DNA of 64,000 nt from Schizophyllum amplum (taxonomy: Eukaryota > Basidiomycota > Agaricomycetes > Agaricales > Schizophyllaceae): NCBI GenBank assembly GCA_007026445.1, contig VDMD01000108.1, positions 1 through 64,000 on the forward strand, in the 5' to 3' direction. A program made the position numbers and the translations under genes. How positions within the stretch are numbered: position 1 is the stretch's first letter; the number at the start of each line of letters is the position of its first letter. The notes under the pieces were generated by a model that was not told the origin of the DNA, did no database searches, and worked only from the letters and a program-made list of their open reading frames with translations. Positions 1 to 9,652 of the stretch are shown piece after piece.

Positions 1-19
1 CTAAAACGACAGTACCGCT

Positions 20-2389
20 TCAAGAGCGGTTCTTCTTGACCGCTGCCGCAGCAGCAATCGCTACGAGCACCATCACCCACTTGCCCCAAGACACTGACTT
101 GCCTGAAGACAAACTCGGCGGGCCCTTGGGCTTGGCGGGTAGACCATCTCTCATGACTCTTTTCATGGCACGGATGTTGGCGTCCTGTGGGTTACGAAGC
201 GTGAGTACATGTGGTCATATAGCAAGTCTCACAGGACGGCATACCGTGTACGGAGGGTAGCGCCACCAGAGAATTTTGTCCACGCTGTGTACAGTCGTTA
301 GGTCGCGAGGGTAAGTCGAGATCATTGGAAGACGCACAACTTAGGGTTGTCGATCTCTGCTCGCATATGCGAGAAGGACTTGTAGCCGTGCTAGAGGGAG
401 GCTCAGTACTGGCGTGGTCACTGCCCATAGTCGATAATTACCTCGCCAGTATGGTAGCCATCTAAGACAAAGGCGTCAGAACTTCAACAATCGCAGATGG
501 AGAACAGAGAGAACTCACAACCGCTGGCACCGGTGCCACCAAATGGCAGACCATTGACTGCCGTGGACGTCAGTCATGGTCCCCCGCATCGGTGAGAACG
601 GAGCTTACCGCCGACCTGGATCATGCACTCGTTGAACGCCATCGTGCCGCTCATCGTCTCGTTCCGCACTGGGGTAGCATTAACAGTCTGTCAGAAGAAG
701 CGGGACGCCGCTAACGAACCTTTGTCCTTGATTTTCTTGTCATCTGCGAAGACGTAGATAGCCAAGGGTCGGTCACTGGAGTAGGCATGAGTTTGATGTG
801 TGCAAGCAGATCAAAAGAAAAGAACACACCCGCTATTAATGTAGTGAATGGCCTCGTCGAGGTCCTCAACCGGCAATATGGGCATGACGGGGCCAAAGAT
901 CTCCCTGGCCAAGCTCGTCAGTGCGAGGCCTTACGACATGACGAGGAGGTGCGATAGTACTGAGTGCACACTCCGCGAGAGGTAACACGCACTCTGACAT
1001 GAGCGAGTCGTCCTTCGGTACGTCGGTGATCACCGAAAGCGAGATGTGCTTCTGCGATGCATCTGTCTCGCCGCCGAGGATGACCCTCCCCCGCGTGTCC
1101 TCCAGCAGTTTTGAGATGCGGCCCCATGCACGGTCAGTTATGATATGTGAGAAGGAGCCCGGGGGTGTAGGACCATCGCCGTTGACGAAGGACTTGTATC
1201 TGTCGAAAGGTATCAGCGACCTCTTCGATACCAGAAGCTGCGCGCACTGACGTCCTCTCAAGGGCTGCGAGGAACTTGTCCTGTACAGACTTGACAACTA
1301 AGATGTAGTCCGGGGAAACACAGGTTTGGCCCGCGTTGACGAAGCGGCCGAGGAGCACGCGCTTCGCAGTCATCTCGATATCGCAGCTCGCATCAACGAC
1401 AACAGGAGACTTGCCGCCGAGCTGTAAAACAGGGTGAGAGGGTGAAAAAGAAAGGAAAACGGGCGTGCTCGAACCTCAAGAGTAACAGGCGTCAAATGCT
1501 TGGCTGCTGCCATCGCCACGATGCGGCCGACAGTGCCACTGCCCGTGTACGATACTGCAGATAGTTCAGCTTCAGTGTTCTCATCATCGCGGCGGTGGCA
1601 CTTACTATGGTCCCACTGAAGCTCAAGAAGCTGCACGAAGATGAAGCGGATGGCAGAGGTGAGCGAAGTGGAATGCATACCCTAGTCGTCTCCGTAACAC
1701 CCCCATTCACCATTTGGACAAGGTCCGGGTCGAGGTACTTTGGCATGAGTTCAGTCCACAGGCCAGTCGTTGCGGGAGCGTTCTCGGAAGCTTTCAAGCA
1801 GACAGCGTTCCCCGCTGCTATAGCACTCATCTGCGTCACTGTTTAGCACGCCGTATGCGCGCTCTCCTTCACTTCGTCACTCACAAGCGGTTGCATGACG
1901 AGCCAGACAGGGTAGTTGAAGGGTGTGATGATGAGGATGGTGCCCTTGGGGACCTTGTGCGTCTTGGGCTTCATGGCGAACCAGTTGATGTCGAACGGGA
2001 CGCCCTCAGGCTTCGCCCATTTGTCGAGGCTTTTCACAGTAACAGCGATGTCCCCCAGACACGATGCTATCTCATAGCTGGTGAGCCGAGTTGTTAGTAC
2101 ATGTGGCTTCTCACGCGAAAGCCAAGAACGCACAACTCTGATTCGAACACCGGCCTCCCCAGGTCTATCCGCATGGCCTCGATAAAGCGCGTGCGGTTCT
2201 CCTTCAAGAGATACGCCAACTGCAGGAGCTGGTACTTCCGGTACTCAAGAGACTTCGTTTTGCCCGTCTTGAAGCCATCCTGCAGCCGGGAGCGTATCTA
2301 CGTGAAGTCAGATCACCGGTACCGAGGGGAACACCGAGCCAACGCACCTTCTCGATCTCGTCCACCGGTGTGTACTGGAGAGTCGCCAT
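20..2389 (-). CDS. Fatty aldehyde dehydrogenase (class 3 ALDH), C-terminally membrane anchored
   Basis: Multi-exon gene read leftwards. It should oxidise aliphatic aldehydes to acids with NAD(P)+. Visible ALDH blocks, in order: the N-terminal helix region (YRKYQLLQLAYLLKENRTRF), the Rossmann segment PKGTILIITPFNYPVWL, AAGNAVCLKASENAPATT, the catalytic-cysteine block GRFVNAGQTCVSPDYIL, the later FGPVMPILPVEDLDEAI, and VNGLPFGGTGASG. The last exon ends in a hydrophobic stretch (VMVLVAIAAAAAVKKNRS), which matches the tail anchor of eukaryotic fatty aldehyde dehydrogenases of ER or peroxisomal membranes. The start at 2389 (MATLQYTPVDEIEK) sits just before a first intron and gives an ALDH3-like N-terminus. 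About seven or more short introns are needed. Domain identity is seen in the sequence; location and substrate are inferred from the family. Confidence 0.88.
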
Positions 2390-3931
2390 GATGAGGGGCG
2401 GGGAAAAGAAGGGAATGGACGCGTGACGCGAGGGGTGTGGTGTTATAAAGCGGCGCGGGAAGCCTCAAGTGGCTAGCGATGACCGGCTCCTCCAGGTTCA
2501 TACAGCCGAGATTCGGGTTCCCGACTTCGCTATTAGCAGCTAGAGTTACGCAATTTCGGAATCGAACCCGGCGCGCGACGTCGGTGCGCCCTGGACGCGT
2601 CAATCTTGGACGCGTCGAACGCGCCTGAACCTCCTCTCCTCGAGGGCGACGCGCCATGTTCCCTCGGGCTGGTCGAGCCCAGGCCCCGCATGCAAGCTGA
2701 CAAGCGCTGGCAGGCAAAGAGCTTCACCTCAAGACGGAAGCACCGATAACCAACTGGGAGGTTTCACATGTTTTCAAGAGCACATTGGGAAGAAGCATTC
2801 GCTGATGGATCACTGATTTGAGAACAGCACGGCTGATGTGGTGATTTCCTGCATGTGAAATGGAATTTGTAACAGGCAAACACGCACGCAAAGAACGAGC
2901 CTTCGGCTGATGGAATAACGCTTCTTCACACTGCACTTCACTGTTTGGATCCTGAACCGCAACAGCAGAGGCAGAACATGGGACAGACGACGATGATACG
3001 AGCAATGCATTGACATGAGTACACGACAGTACGTAGAAGCAACAGGACTGGACAGGGAAGGACGGGAGAGGGTGCGGAAGATCTGAAGATGGCAGTCAGC
3101 AAGAGTCGGAAGACACCATGGTGAATAACGCTGAGGATCAGACATCCAAAGGAAGGTCATTGCGACCCGCATCACGTCGACCCTCGCTTCCCGTCCAGCG
3201 CAACCCGAAGGCGGCCCACGCTCGATCATGTCTTTTGGGTTCAACACGATACGAGGGGGAATGTAGACGTTCCGCATTGAGGGAGTACTCCAGAGGAGGA
3301 CGCTAGAGTGGAAACTGCGAATGTTTGGAATGTTTCATCATAGAAAGCGCGATAGGATGGCCGATCGACAGAGGGAGGAAGTTTGACTACTCACGTTCAG
3401 TGGTAGGGCGCGATCCACAACGCGAGAGGGATGATGAGACCTTGGGGAAGGAAGTCAGTACGTGGACGTAGAAAGCGAAGAGGTGGTATGGAAGATCAGA
3501 CGAAATGGCACTGGCAAGTACACTGTGCGCTCCGTAGAGCGCGAGTCCGTTGCGAACGAACGTCTCTGTTCCTCGGCATGGTCGTGTAGGACGGGGAAGA
3601 GAATAGAAGCATCACATCGAGAAAGGGCATGAACAGAAACTCACCTGAGAAAAGGGAAGGAGGCAGGGAGAAGGATGGGAGGGAGAAGATGAGAGAGGAC
3701 ACGAACAATCGAGACGCGATCGACAAATTTTATACCGCTCTTTGCTTGGCCTTGTTGTTTGTGGCGGATGTACAGTCGCCATCACGTGAACGCGTCTGCC
3801 CGGCCGGCTTGTCGCGTCGCGGCTCGCTCCTCGCCGCCGGCAGGCTCGGTGCCTCACTTCTGTGTCCCCTTCGGCGTCGCGAATACTTGAGCTTCATGCT
3901 ATATACGCGAACCTCCTCACACGAACTAGAG
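2390..3931. other. Divergent intergenic region, no secure gene
   Basis: About 1.5 kb lies between the ALDH start (-) and the OYE start (+). On the minus strand between 3650 and 3400 there are splice-like signals and short hydrophobic reading frames (for example GLIIPLALWIAPYH before a stop near 3407). I could not assemble a complete small protein with a convincing start, so none is called. A TATA-like ctatata lies at 3898-3904, just before the downstream gene. Confidence 0.5.
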
Positions 3932-5649
3932 ATGAACATGGCAGACGAGGCGTGCTCCCTTCTCGACGTAGTCTTTTCTCCAGTGACGCTCCCCGTCTCG
4001 CGATTGACAGTTCACAACCGACTCGTGAAGGTTGCTCTCTACGAACATTTGGCACCCTTACTTGGAGGAGCACCTACTCGTCTACTGCATGACCTCTATT
4101 CGCGATGGGCCACCTCCAGCCTCGAGCAGCACTGGGGAATGATCATGACCGGCAACGTCCAGGTCGCACATGATCATCTCACACTAGGGCGGGACATGGT
4201 CATTCCCGAATCTGATGACCCGGCCGCGCTGGTGAGCTTCAGAGCTCTCGCAGACGCCATGCATTCGCCAGGAAGGCATGGTAGCCTGGCTATCATGCAG
4301 CTCAGCCACGCCGGACGACAGTCGGCCAACATCATTGGTGGCCGAACACTTCTTTCCCAACCGCTTGCACCCTCGCCTGTACGAGTAGGCAGCGGGAAAG
4401 AAGTCCGATACGCCTTGGATGCTCTGTCATATGTTTTCCACGCGTTACTCTTCCAGACACCGAGAGAGATGTCGATTCAGGACATCGACGGGGTCGTCGC
4501 GCGATTTGTCCACGGTGCGCTCGTTGCTCGCGATGCTGGCTTCGACGGCATACAGCTTCACTGCGCACATGGCTGTAAGAACATCCGTTGCTAGCAGTAG
4601 CTTGTTCTCAAAAGCATCCCAGACTTACTCTCTGAGTTTCTCTCAGCAAAGGTATGCAGCCGATTGTATTCGCTAGGCTAAACCTGATTTGCAAAAGACG
4701 AACAGACGACACGACGAGTACTCCTGCGCGTCGCCACAAAATGCACTCAGAATCCTCCGCCGCATTGTGACCGACATACGGGCTGCAACGGGCCTTGTAA
4801 ACTTCGCCGTTGGCGTCAAGATAGGCGCGGGCGACTACTCGAGCGGAACTGACGTCGGCTTAGAAGAGCTCACTCTGTCCGAACGCATTGCCGTCGCCTA
4901 CATCTCCGAAGTCGCGTCCTGGGGCACCGTCGACTTCATTGAAATCAGCGGGGGAGACTACGAGAAACCTGGTGAACCTTTTGCCGCTATTCCTGCAGCG
5001 TCGTCTCTGACTACCGAGCCCAGATTTTATGACCGCCTCATCTTCGAAGGCACCCTTCTTCGCCCGCGTTGCCAAAGCCGTTCGTGCCGCCCTTGACGAG
5101 CAATGCAAGTCGACGATGCCGCGCCCGCTCGTCATCCTTACAGGCAACCTGACAACCCCGCGCGCCGTTCAGCAGGTCCTTGGGGCTGAAACCCGTTCCG
5201 CTCCGAGCGCGGATCTCTGCGGTATAGGCCGGATGGCGATCCTCCGCCCCGACTTGCCTGCGAGACTCGCAGGAGAGCTGCAGGCGCGCAGCGAAGAGGA
5301 ATCGACTGACGACGATTCGTGGTGGCGCACGCCTTTCCATCACATGCCCAATCCCACGCCGCCGTCATGGCTCCCCAAAATTGGGTTGGTGGGCGCAGGC
5401 AGCAGTATGGCCTGGTATAACGTCCGCCTGCGAGCCTTAGCAAACGGCGGAGGTGTGTCGGCGGACGGAGGTGAGCTGGATGACAAGATGGGGCCCGTAA
5501 GTGCGGTCCTGCGAATGTGGTTGTGGTTCACGGTCGAGGACGCGCGCAAGCTGGGCTGGTATCTAGCGGAGTGGGCGTTCTGGGCTGTGTCACTATTCCT
5601 TATCGTCCTACTCGCCTGGTTGATGACGGCGTATAATGATGGGATGTAG
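3932..5649 (+). CDS. Old yellow enzyme-family NADH:flavin oxidoreductase with C-terminal TM segment
   Basis: FMN-dependent ene-reductase/NADH oxidase-like protein. The TIM-barrel markers are visible: MQLSHAGRQS (flavin and substrate loop), GFDGIQLHCAHGYLLSEFLS assembled over an intron, VKIGAGDYSSG, and the PDFMTASSSKAPFF region. Introns were placed by frame: one after HG near 4572, one ending before TNRRHDEY near 4698, and a 52-nt intron at 4972-5023 that converts EKP into EKPDFMTASS. Start 3932 (MNMADEACSLL) is preferred because the upstream in-frame sequence is low-complexity and a TATA-like motif lies about 30 nt before it. The protein ends in a strong hydrophobic helix (FWAVSLFLIVLLAWLM) followed by a short tail, so it is probably membrane-anchored. 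That is not usual for soluble OYEs. The natural substrate is unknown. Confidence 0.85.
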
Positions 5650-6024
5650 AACGTAGGACCGTGGACATAGTGCCTTCAATGTAGTAGAACTTGATCTTGA
5701 CATTTCTGCATCATAAGGCAAACAAACTTGAAGCTTGAAGCTTGACACTCCGTAGCGTATGTGAACATGAGTATCCGAGATGGACGTCTGGTCGACAGAA
5801 GATGGGACATCACAGATCGCATGCGCTGTGAGCGTCGCGGTTGACCCAAAGCTTCAAGCCTCAACAAAGGTCTCAGAGAATATGCCACGGAAGAGGCAGA
5901 AAGCTGCACAGATGTCCATAAGGTCGAGTAACTGGGTCGTCACCATACTACATCGATGTCCTCCTGCCCTCGGAGACTTACAGAAAATAACGAACGTCGT
6001 CGGCCAAGCTAAGCCATGAACACA
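5650..6024. other. Intergenic, nothing seen
   Basis: This is the 3' region after the OYE gene up to the left edge of the duplicated segment. I see no coding pattern or RNA gene in it. Confidence 0.5.
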
Positions 6025-6136
6025 AGTTGACTGATACTTTTCCATTAACTATGCACATATATATAATCCATAAATACCCATTGTATGTGCCCTTACGGAC
6101 TCATACAATCTTTTAGTCCCCTGTGGTTCAAGTAGT

Positions 6137-6805
6137 TTACTTGCAGAAGGTGATGGCGAGGTTAACCTATAGCAGCGCGTCAGCAACAGTTTACAAGAGA
6201 ATAAATGCAGGCGTACGTTGTCCGACGTGCACTGCCTCTGTGCGCCGTAGTCGTCGGTGACGTGGAAAGCCTCCGCGCAGTTGGCGTTGTTGCAGTTGTT
6301 GCCGGTGCCGTCGCAGCCGTTGTAGTAGCCGAAGCCTGTGGGGACGGAGAAGGTGTGGCTGAATGAAGGTTAGCTGCAACGAACTCAAGGAAAGCAAAGG
6401 AGGAACGCACGGAGGGATCAGCGACACGTCCGTGCTGGACACACCGCCGTTGATGAGAGTAGTCTCAAGGAGCGTGCAGCCCTCGCCGTTGGCGCCACAG
6501 TTGCCGGTCTGGAGGAAGCTAGAGGATAATTCAGGTCAGTTTCGAGCCATGTAAAGGAGGATAGAATCACTGACGCAATGACCGAGTAAGCGGGGCCGTT
6601 GAAGGTGTAGTCACCGCTGGCCAGCTTCTGGAAGTTCTGATACACGACGGGCTGAAGGACGGAATGAGCCAAAGAATTGTAGTACGAAAGCCAATGCACT
6701 CACAGTTCCGTACCCGCAGGCGTTGTCAAAGTGAATCGTGTGCGTCTCCGCGGCGACGTAGGTCGCGGCGGCGAGGACGAAGAGAGACTTGACAAGAGAG
6801 AACAT
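6137..6805 (-). CDS. Small secreted Cys-rich glycopeptide-like protein, copy A
   Basis: Five exons by consensus splicing: 6805-6704, 6651-6575, 6518-6411, 6358-6217 and 6166-6137. They sum to 459 nt and encode 152 residues. Residues 1-19 are a signal peptide (MFSLVKSLFVLAAATYVAAE). The mature part starts with THTIHFDNACGYGT and carries eight cysteines, enough for four disulphides. It includes GNCGANGEGCTLLETTLI, SSTDVSLIPPHTFSVPTGF and a final VNLAITFCK. This matches a family of short secreted 'glycopeptide' proteins common in agaricomycetes; a biochemical role is not known to me. It has a near-identical paralogue at 51362-52038 with eight amino-acid differences. Confidence 0.88.
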
Positions 6806-6893
6806 GACGATGATGATGATGATGAAGAGGAGGAAGAGGCTGTAGGACGCTATGAAGACGACTGAGCTGGAGAAAGCAGTCGACGTGCAGACC

Positions 6894-6902
6894 TTATATA
6901 TA
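6894..6902 (-). promoter_or_regulatory. TATA box of secreted-protein copy A
   Basis: Minus-strand TTATATATAA-type box about 90 nt before the ATG at 6805. The equivalent position in copy B reads TATAAAA on the minus strand, so the element is kept although the bases changed. Confidence 0.6.
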
Positions 6903-7497
6903 ACGCCTTCAAACGCGTATGCCAAGGTACGCGTCTAGTCGAGGGAGAGGCGGCCCGCAAGGCAGCGCCCAAAGACGCGACGGCCGCAATTTTCACCTGT
7001 AGTACACTGGTCTCGGTGCGCAAATCGTGTCCGGGCGCACTGAGCCTCGGTGCGGCAAGGTACAAAATTGATGAGCACAACACGTCAAGTTAACTGTCGG
7101 AGAGCTTACCATGTGGCATGTGAGAGGAAATGGAGGACGTTCTCTGGTGAACAGCGCGCTAATGGAAACGATGTGCGCGGTCAAAGAGCGCAGAGGCCGC
7201 AAAGAGGGAATACGAATGACACGAGGACCTGCGTGTGCGCCTGGAGGCGTCCAACTTGTATGTTCAACAGTACGGCTGGGTCCGTTTGATCTGCGTTAGC
7301 CTGCACGTAAGACACCTGCAATATAATTGAGAGCATAAGATCATGCTACGGGCGCAGAGAATTATTGATTGAGATCGTCCGGCCCTGTAGCGAATAGCGC
7401 CCGTGAGCGTAAACTTGGACACGCCCCGTCTGCGTAGGCGCTCACCCCCAGCAAGCTCATAAAAGCGTCCACGAGCGCCCATGGTTGTTGGCCAACT

Positions 7498-8013
7498 TAT
7501 TATTGCCGTTTGCAGAAAAGTTTGCGCGACCGCTTTGACACGGTTCACGCGCGTCTCGGGGCGAGTTCGACTTGTGCAGGCCATAGCACCTGTGATTCTT
7601 AGCGTAAAAATATGAATTATATACCGTCTGAACGGTCTCAATGAGCTGTATTGCGCTGTGGTATTTCCAGAGCAAAATGAGATTGAACACGAGTAAGGCT
7701 TGGTGGGGGCCTCTGGCGGCACTGTGCAGGGCATAGCATCGGAAGCAGAGCACGTACGGCTACAAAACAACGTGTCATATATAGCTGTAGGTGTACTGTA
7801 TTGCGCCGTGTAGGCGGCGGAATTTTACGGCTCGCTTGTTCGACCGCGAGCGGCACGGTCATGCACGCCGCTCATAGCGAGACTGTGCACGCCATAGCAT
7901 GGGCCCTAGAGCACGGATAGCCACCGGACAAGGACGCTCATGCAGCCACTGATTTGCTGTATTGCACAGTGGAAAGAATCAAGTGATTGGGCGCGTGCGT
8001 TGTGCAGCGAGAC
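7498..8013 (+). repeat. Left arm of 516-nt inverted repeat
   Basis: Pairs base for base with 8093-8608 read on the opposite strand (paired positions sum to 16106). I compared several long stretches, and the embedded 74-aa reading frame is identical in both arms; I found no mismatch inside these limits. At the outer edge 7497 no longer pairs with 8609. At the inner edge pairing stops after TGTGCAGCGAGAC. The reading frames in the arms are mirror images without domain features, so I do not call genes here. Confidence 0.95.
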
Positions 8014-8092
8014 GCGCTCTCAGGTCGGGAGCAGGTAAAGGTCCGGAGGCACGTGACACAATGCGTTCTCGATCGCGCGGATAAGGGCCTGA
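8014..8092. other. 79-nt spacer of the inverted repeat
   Basis: Unique loop sequence between the two arms. It contains a CACGTG motif at about 8050-8055. No other feature was seen. Confidence 0.85.
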
Positions 8093-8608
8093 GTCTCGCT
8101 GCACAACGCACGCGCCCAATCACTTGATTCTTTCCACTGTGCAATACAGCAAATCAGTGGCTGCATGAGCGTCCTTGTCCGGTGGCTATCCGTGCTCTAG
8201 GGCCCATGCTATGGCGTGCACAGTCTCGCTATGAGCGGCGTGCATGACCGTGCCGCTCGCGGTCGAACAAGCGAGCCGTAAAATTCCGCCGCCTACACGG
8301 CGCAATACAGTACACCTACAGCTATATATGACACGTTGTTTTGTAGCCGTACGTGCTCTGCTTCCGATGCTATGCCCTGCACAGTGCCGCCAGAGGCCCC
8401 CACCAAGCCTTACTCGTGTTCAATCTCATTTTGCTCTGGAAATACCACAGCGCAATACAGCTCATTGAGACCGTTCAGACGGTATATAATTCATATTTTT
8501 ACGCTAAGAATCACAGGTGCTATGGCCTGCACAAGTCGAACTCGCCCCGAGACGCGCGTGAACCGTGTCAAAGCGGTCGCGCAAACTTTTCTGCAAACGG
8601 CAATAATA
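8093..8608 (-). repeat. Right arm of 516-nt inverted repeat
   Basis: Reverse complement of 7498-8013. Each arm also holds three degenerate direct units spaced about 150-160 nt, marked by TGCAGGSCATAGCAYC-like and CTGTATTGCGC-like blocks. In left-arm coordinates these are near 7575/7646, 7725/7796 and 7886/7958. Confidence 0.95.
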
Positions 8609-8803
8609 TTCAGCTTGGAGTTGGTTCGGCGGTTTGAATTTCTAATCACGTTATCGTCACGGGGTAAGCGCGGGGCACAATGGTGACGTCACCGCTTGCG
8701 GAGCGCCACAGCAATCCCCACAATCCTTTGAGCAGCTGCCATCGAGCTGCCAGCGGATGAATCAGCCCCGCGCAGCGTCAGCGGACTCGCGAAAGGAGCG
8801 CGC

Positions 8804-8810
8804 TATAAAA
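8804..8810 (+). promoter_or_regulatory. TATA box
   Basis: TATAAAA lies 86 nt before the ATG of the small gene at 8896, in otherwise GC-rich sequence. A purine-poor leader (CACCACACCACATCACCC) lies between, typical of a fungal 5'UTR. Confidence 0.65.
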
Positions 8811-8895
8811 TGCTGGGACGAGCCGCAGACGATGCATCGTCCGTTCTGCATCCCACCACACCACATCACCCAAACCAGATAATCTTTTTGTGATC

Positions 8896-9272
8896 ATGGC
8901 CGCTTCTCGAGGTGCTGGAATGGTGAGCAGGACCATGCCTCTCCATTGCTGTGGTGCTGAGGAGGACCTCTAGGCCGCTGCCTGCGTCGGTGCTATCGCA
9001 CTATCCGCCAGTGGCATGGCTGCCTCCGCCGGGGACGCACGCGCGAAGGAGGGATCTGCATCCATGCACAGTGAGTCGATGTTGTCGAAGGACCACGTGT
9101 GCCATGGACTCACCTCTACGTTGCAGAGCCTGGCATGGCGAACGGCGAGCAGTCGGACAAGGCCATGTCTTCGACGGACGTCTCGCACATTGCCGGTCGC
9201 GTGCCCCGTCCGGGTGACAGGATGAGGGCTGCGATGAGGAGTCAGGCGCCCCTCACGAACGAGCGGGCTTGA
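8896..9272 (+). CDS. Small protein of unknown function, three exons
   Basis: Exons 8896-8922, 8974-9070 and 9127-9272 join in frame with introns of 51 and 56 nt and encode 89 residues. Support comes from the TATA box, a leader without ATGs, consensus GTGAGC..TAG and GTGAGT..CAG introns, and a total length divisible by three. The N-terminal part is Ala/Gly/Ser-rich and mildly hydrophobic (GMAAACVGAIALSASGMAAS); the rest is polar, with repeated Met-Ala and Arg-rich segments (RVPRPGDRMRAAMRSQ). No signal peptidase site, CaaX end or known domain is evident. A mitochondrial or stress-related small protein is possible but unproven. It sits directly beside the inverted repeat. Confidence 0.5.
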
Positions 9273-9652
9273 ATAGTTTGAGCTGGTCATAAGAAGTACC
9301 AGAAGCACTCTTCATTTTGTATCTGTATCGTAAGCCGGTGTATTTGTAGCAATCGTACCGTGCCATCTGGTCATGGTGATCCAGAGTTCTAGGTCAATCG
9401 CAGATTACGACAAGGACCAGGCCACAGCAAGACGTACGGAGGATAAGGCATGTGCGTGCGACATTGCTTTACAGGATCTCGGCTTCGAGCAGGTGCCGCG
9501 CGATATTGGTGCAGACTGCGTCCGGTAGAGATATACGGCAAGCGTTCGCGAGGGAAGCGAATGTATGCTAGCGAGAGGCAAAAACTAGAAGCCTTATCAT
9601 AACGTCAGTAATAATTCAGGATCACAGCAGGAAGACGAACTTGTACGGAACG
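9273..9652. other. Intergenic between convergent genes
   Basis: 3' flanks of the 8896 gene and the LRR gene. No coding or RNA signal seen. Confidence 0.5.

Larger units (their letters stand above)
6025..7497. repeat. Dispersed duplicated segment, copy A
   Basis: About 1.47 kb that recurs in the same orientation at about 51250-52702. Recognisable shared sequence starts at AAGTTGACTGATACTTTT, covers the whole secreted-protein gene including introns, and continues through about 0.7 kb of upstream DNA (shared blocks include GATCGTCCGGCCCTGTAGCG and CAAGCTCATAA). Similarity stops at about 7497, which is the base before the inverted-repeat arm. Copy A has a longer ATG-type microsatellite just upstream of the start codon than copy B. 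Confidence 0.85.

Noticed and set aside
3400..3650. Possible small membrane-protein gene on the minus strand
   Set aside because: Hydrophobic fragments and GTGAGT donors are present, but no ATG and frame combination gives a complete protein.
3629..3931. Upstream extension of the OYE reading frame
   Set aside because: The added residues are low-complexity and charged, and a TATA-like box lies inside the extension, so 3932 is the better start.
7498..8608. Palindrome interpreted as a classical DNA transposon (foldback/MITE)
   Set aside because: No target-site duplication is evident at 7490-7497 versus 8609-8616, and no second copy occurs in the window. Kept as an unexplained inverted repeat.
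7264..8686. Open reading frames of 74-168 codons in the palindrome arms
   Set aside because: The same frames appear in mirror image in both arms because the DNA is repeated. They have no start context, splice support or domain.
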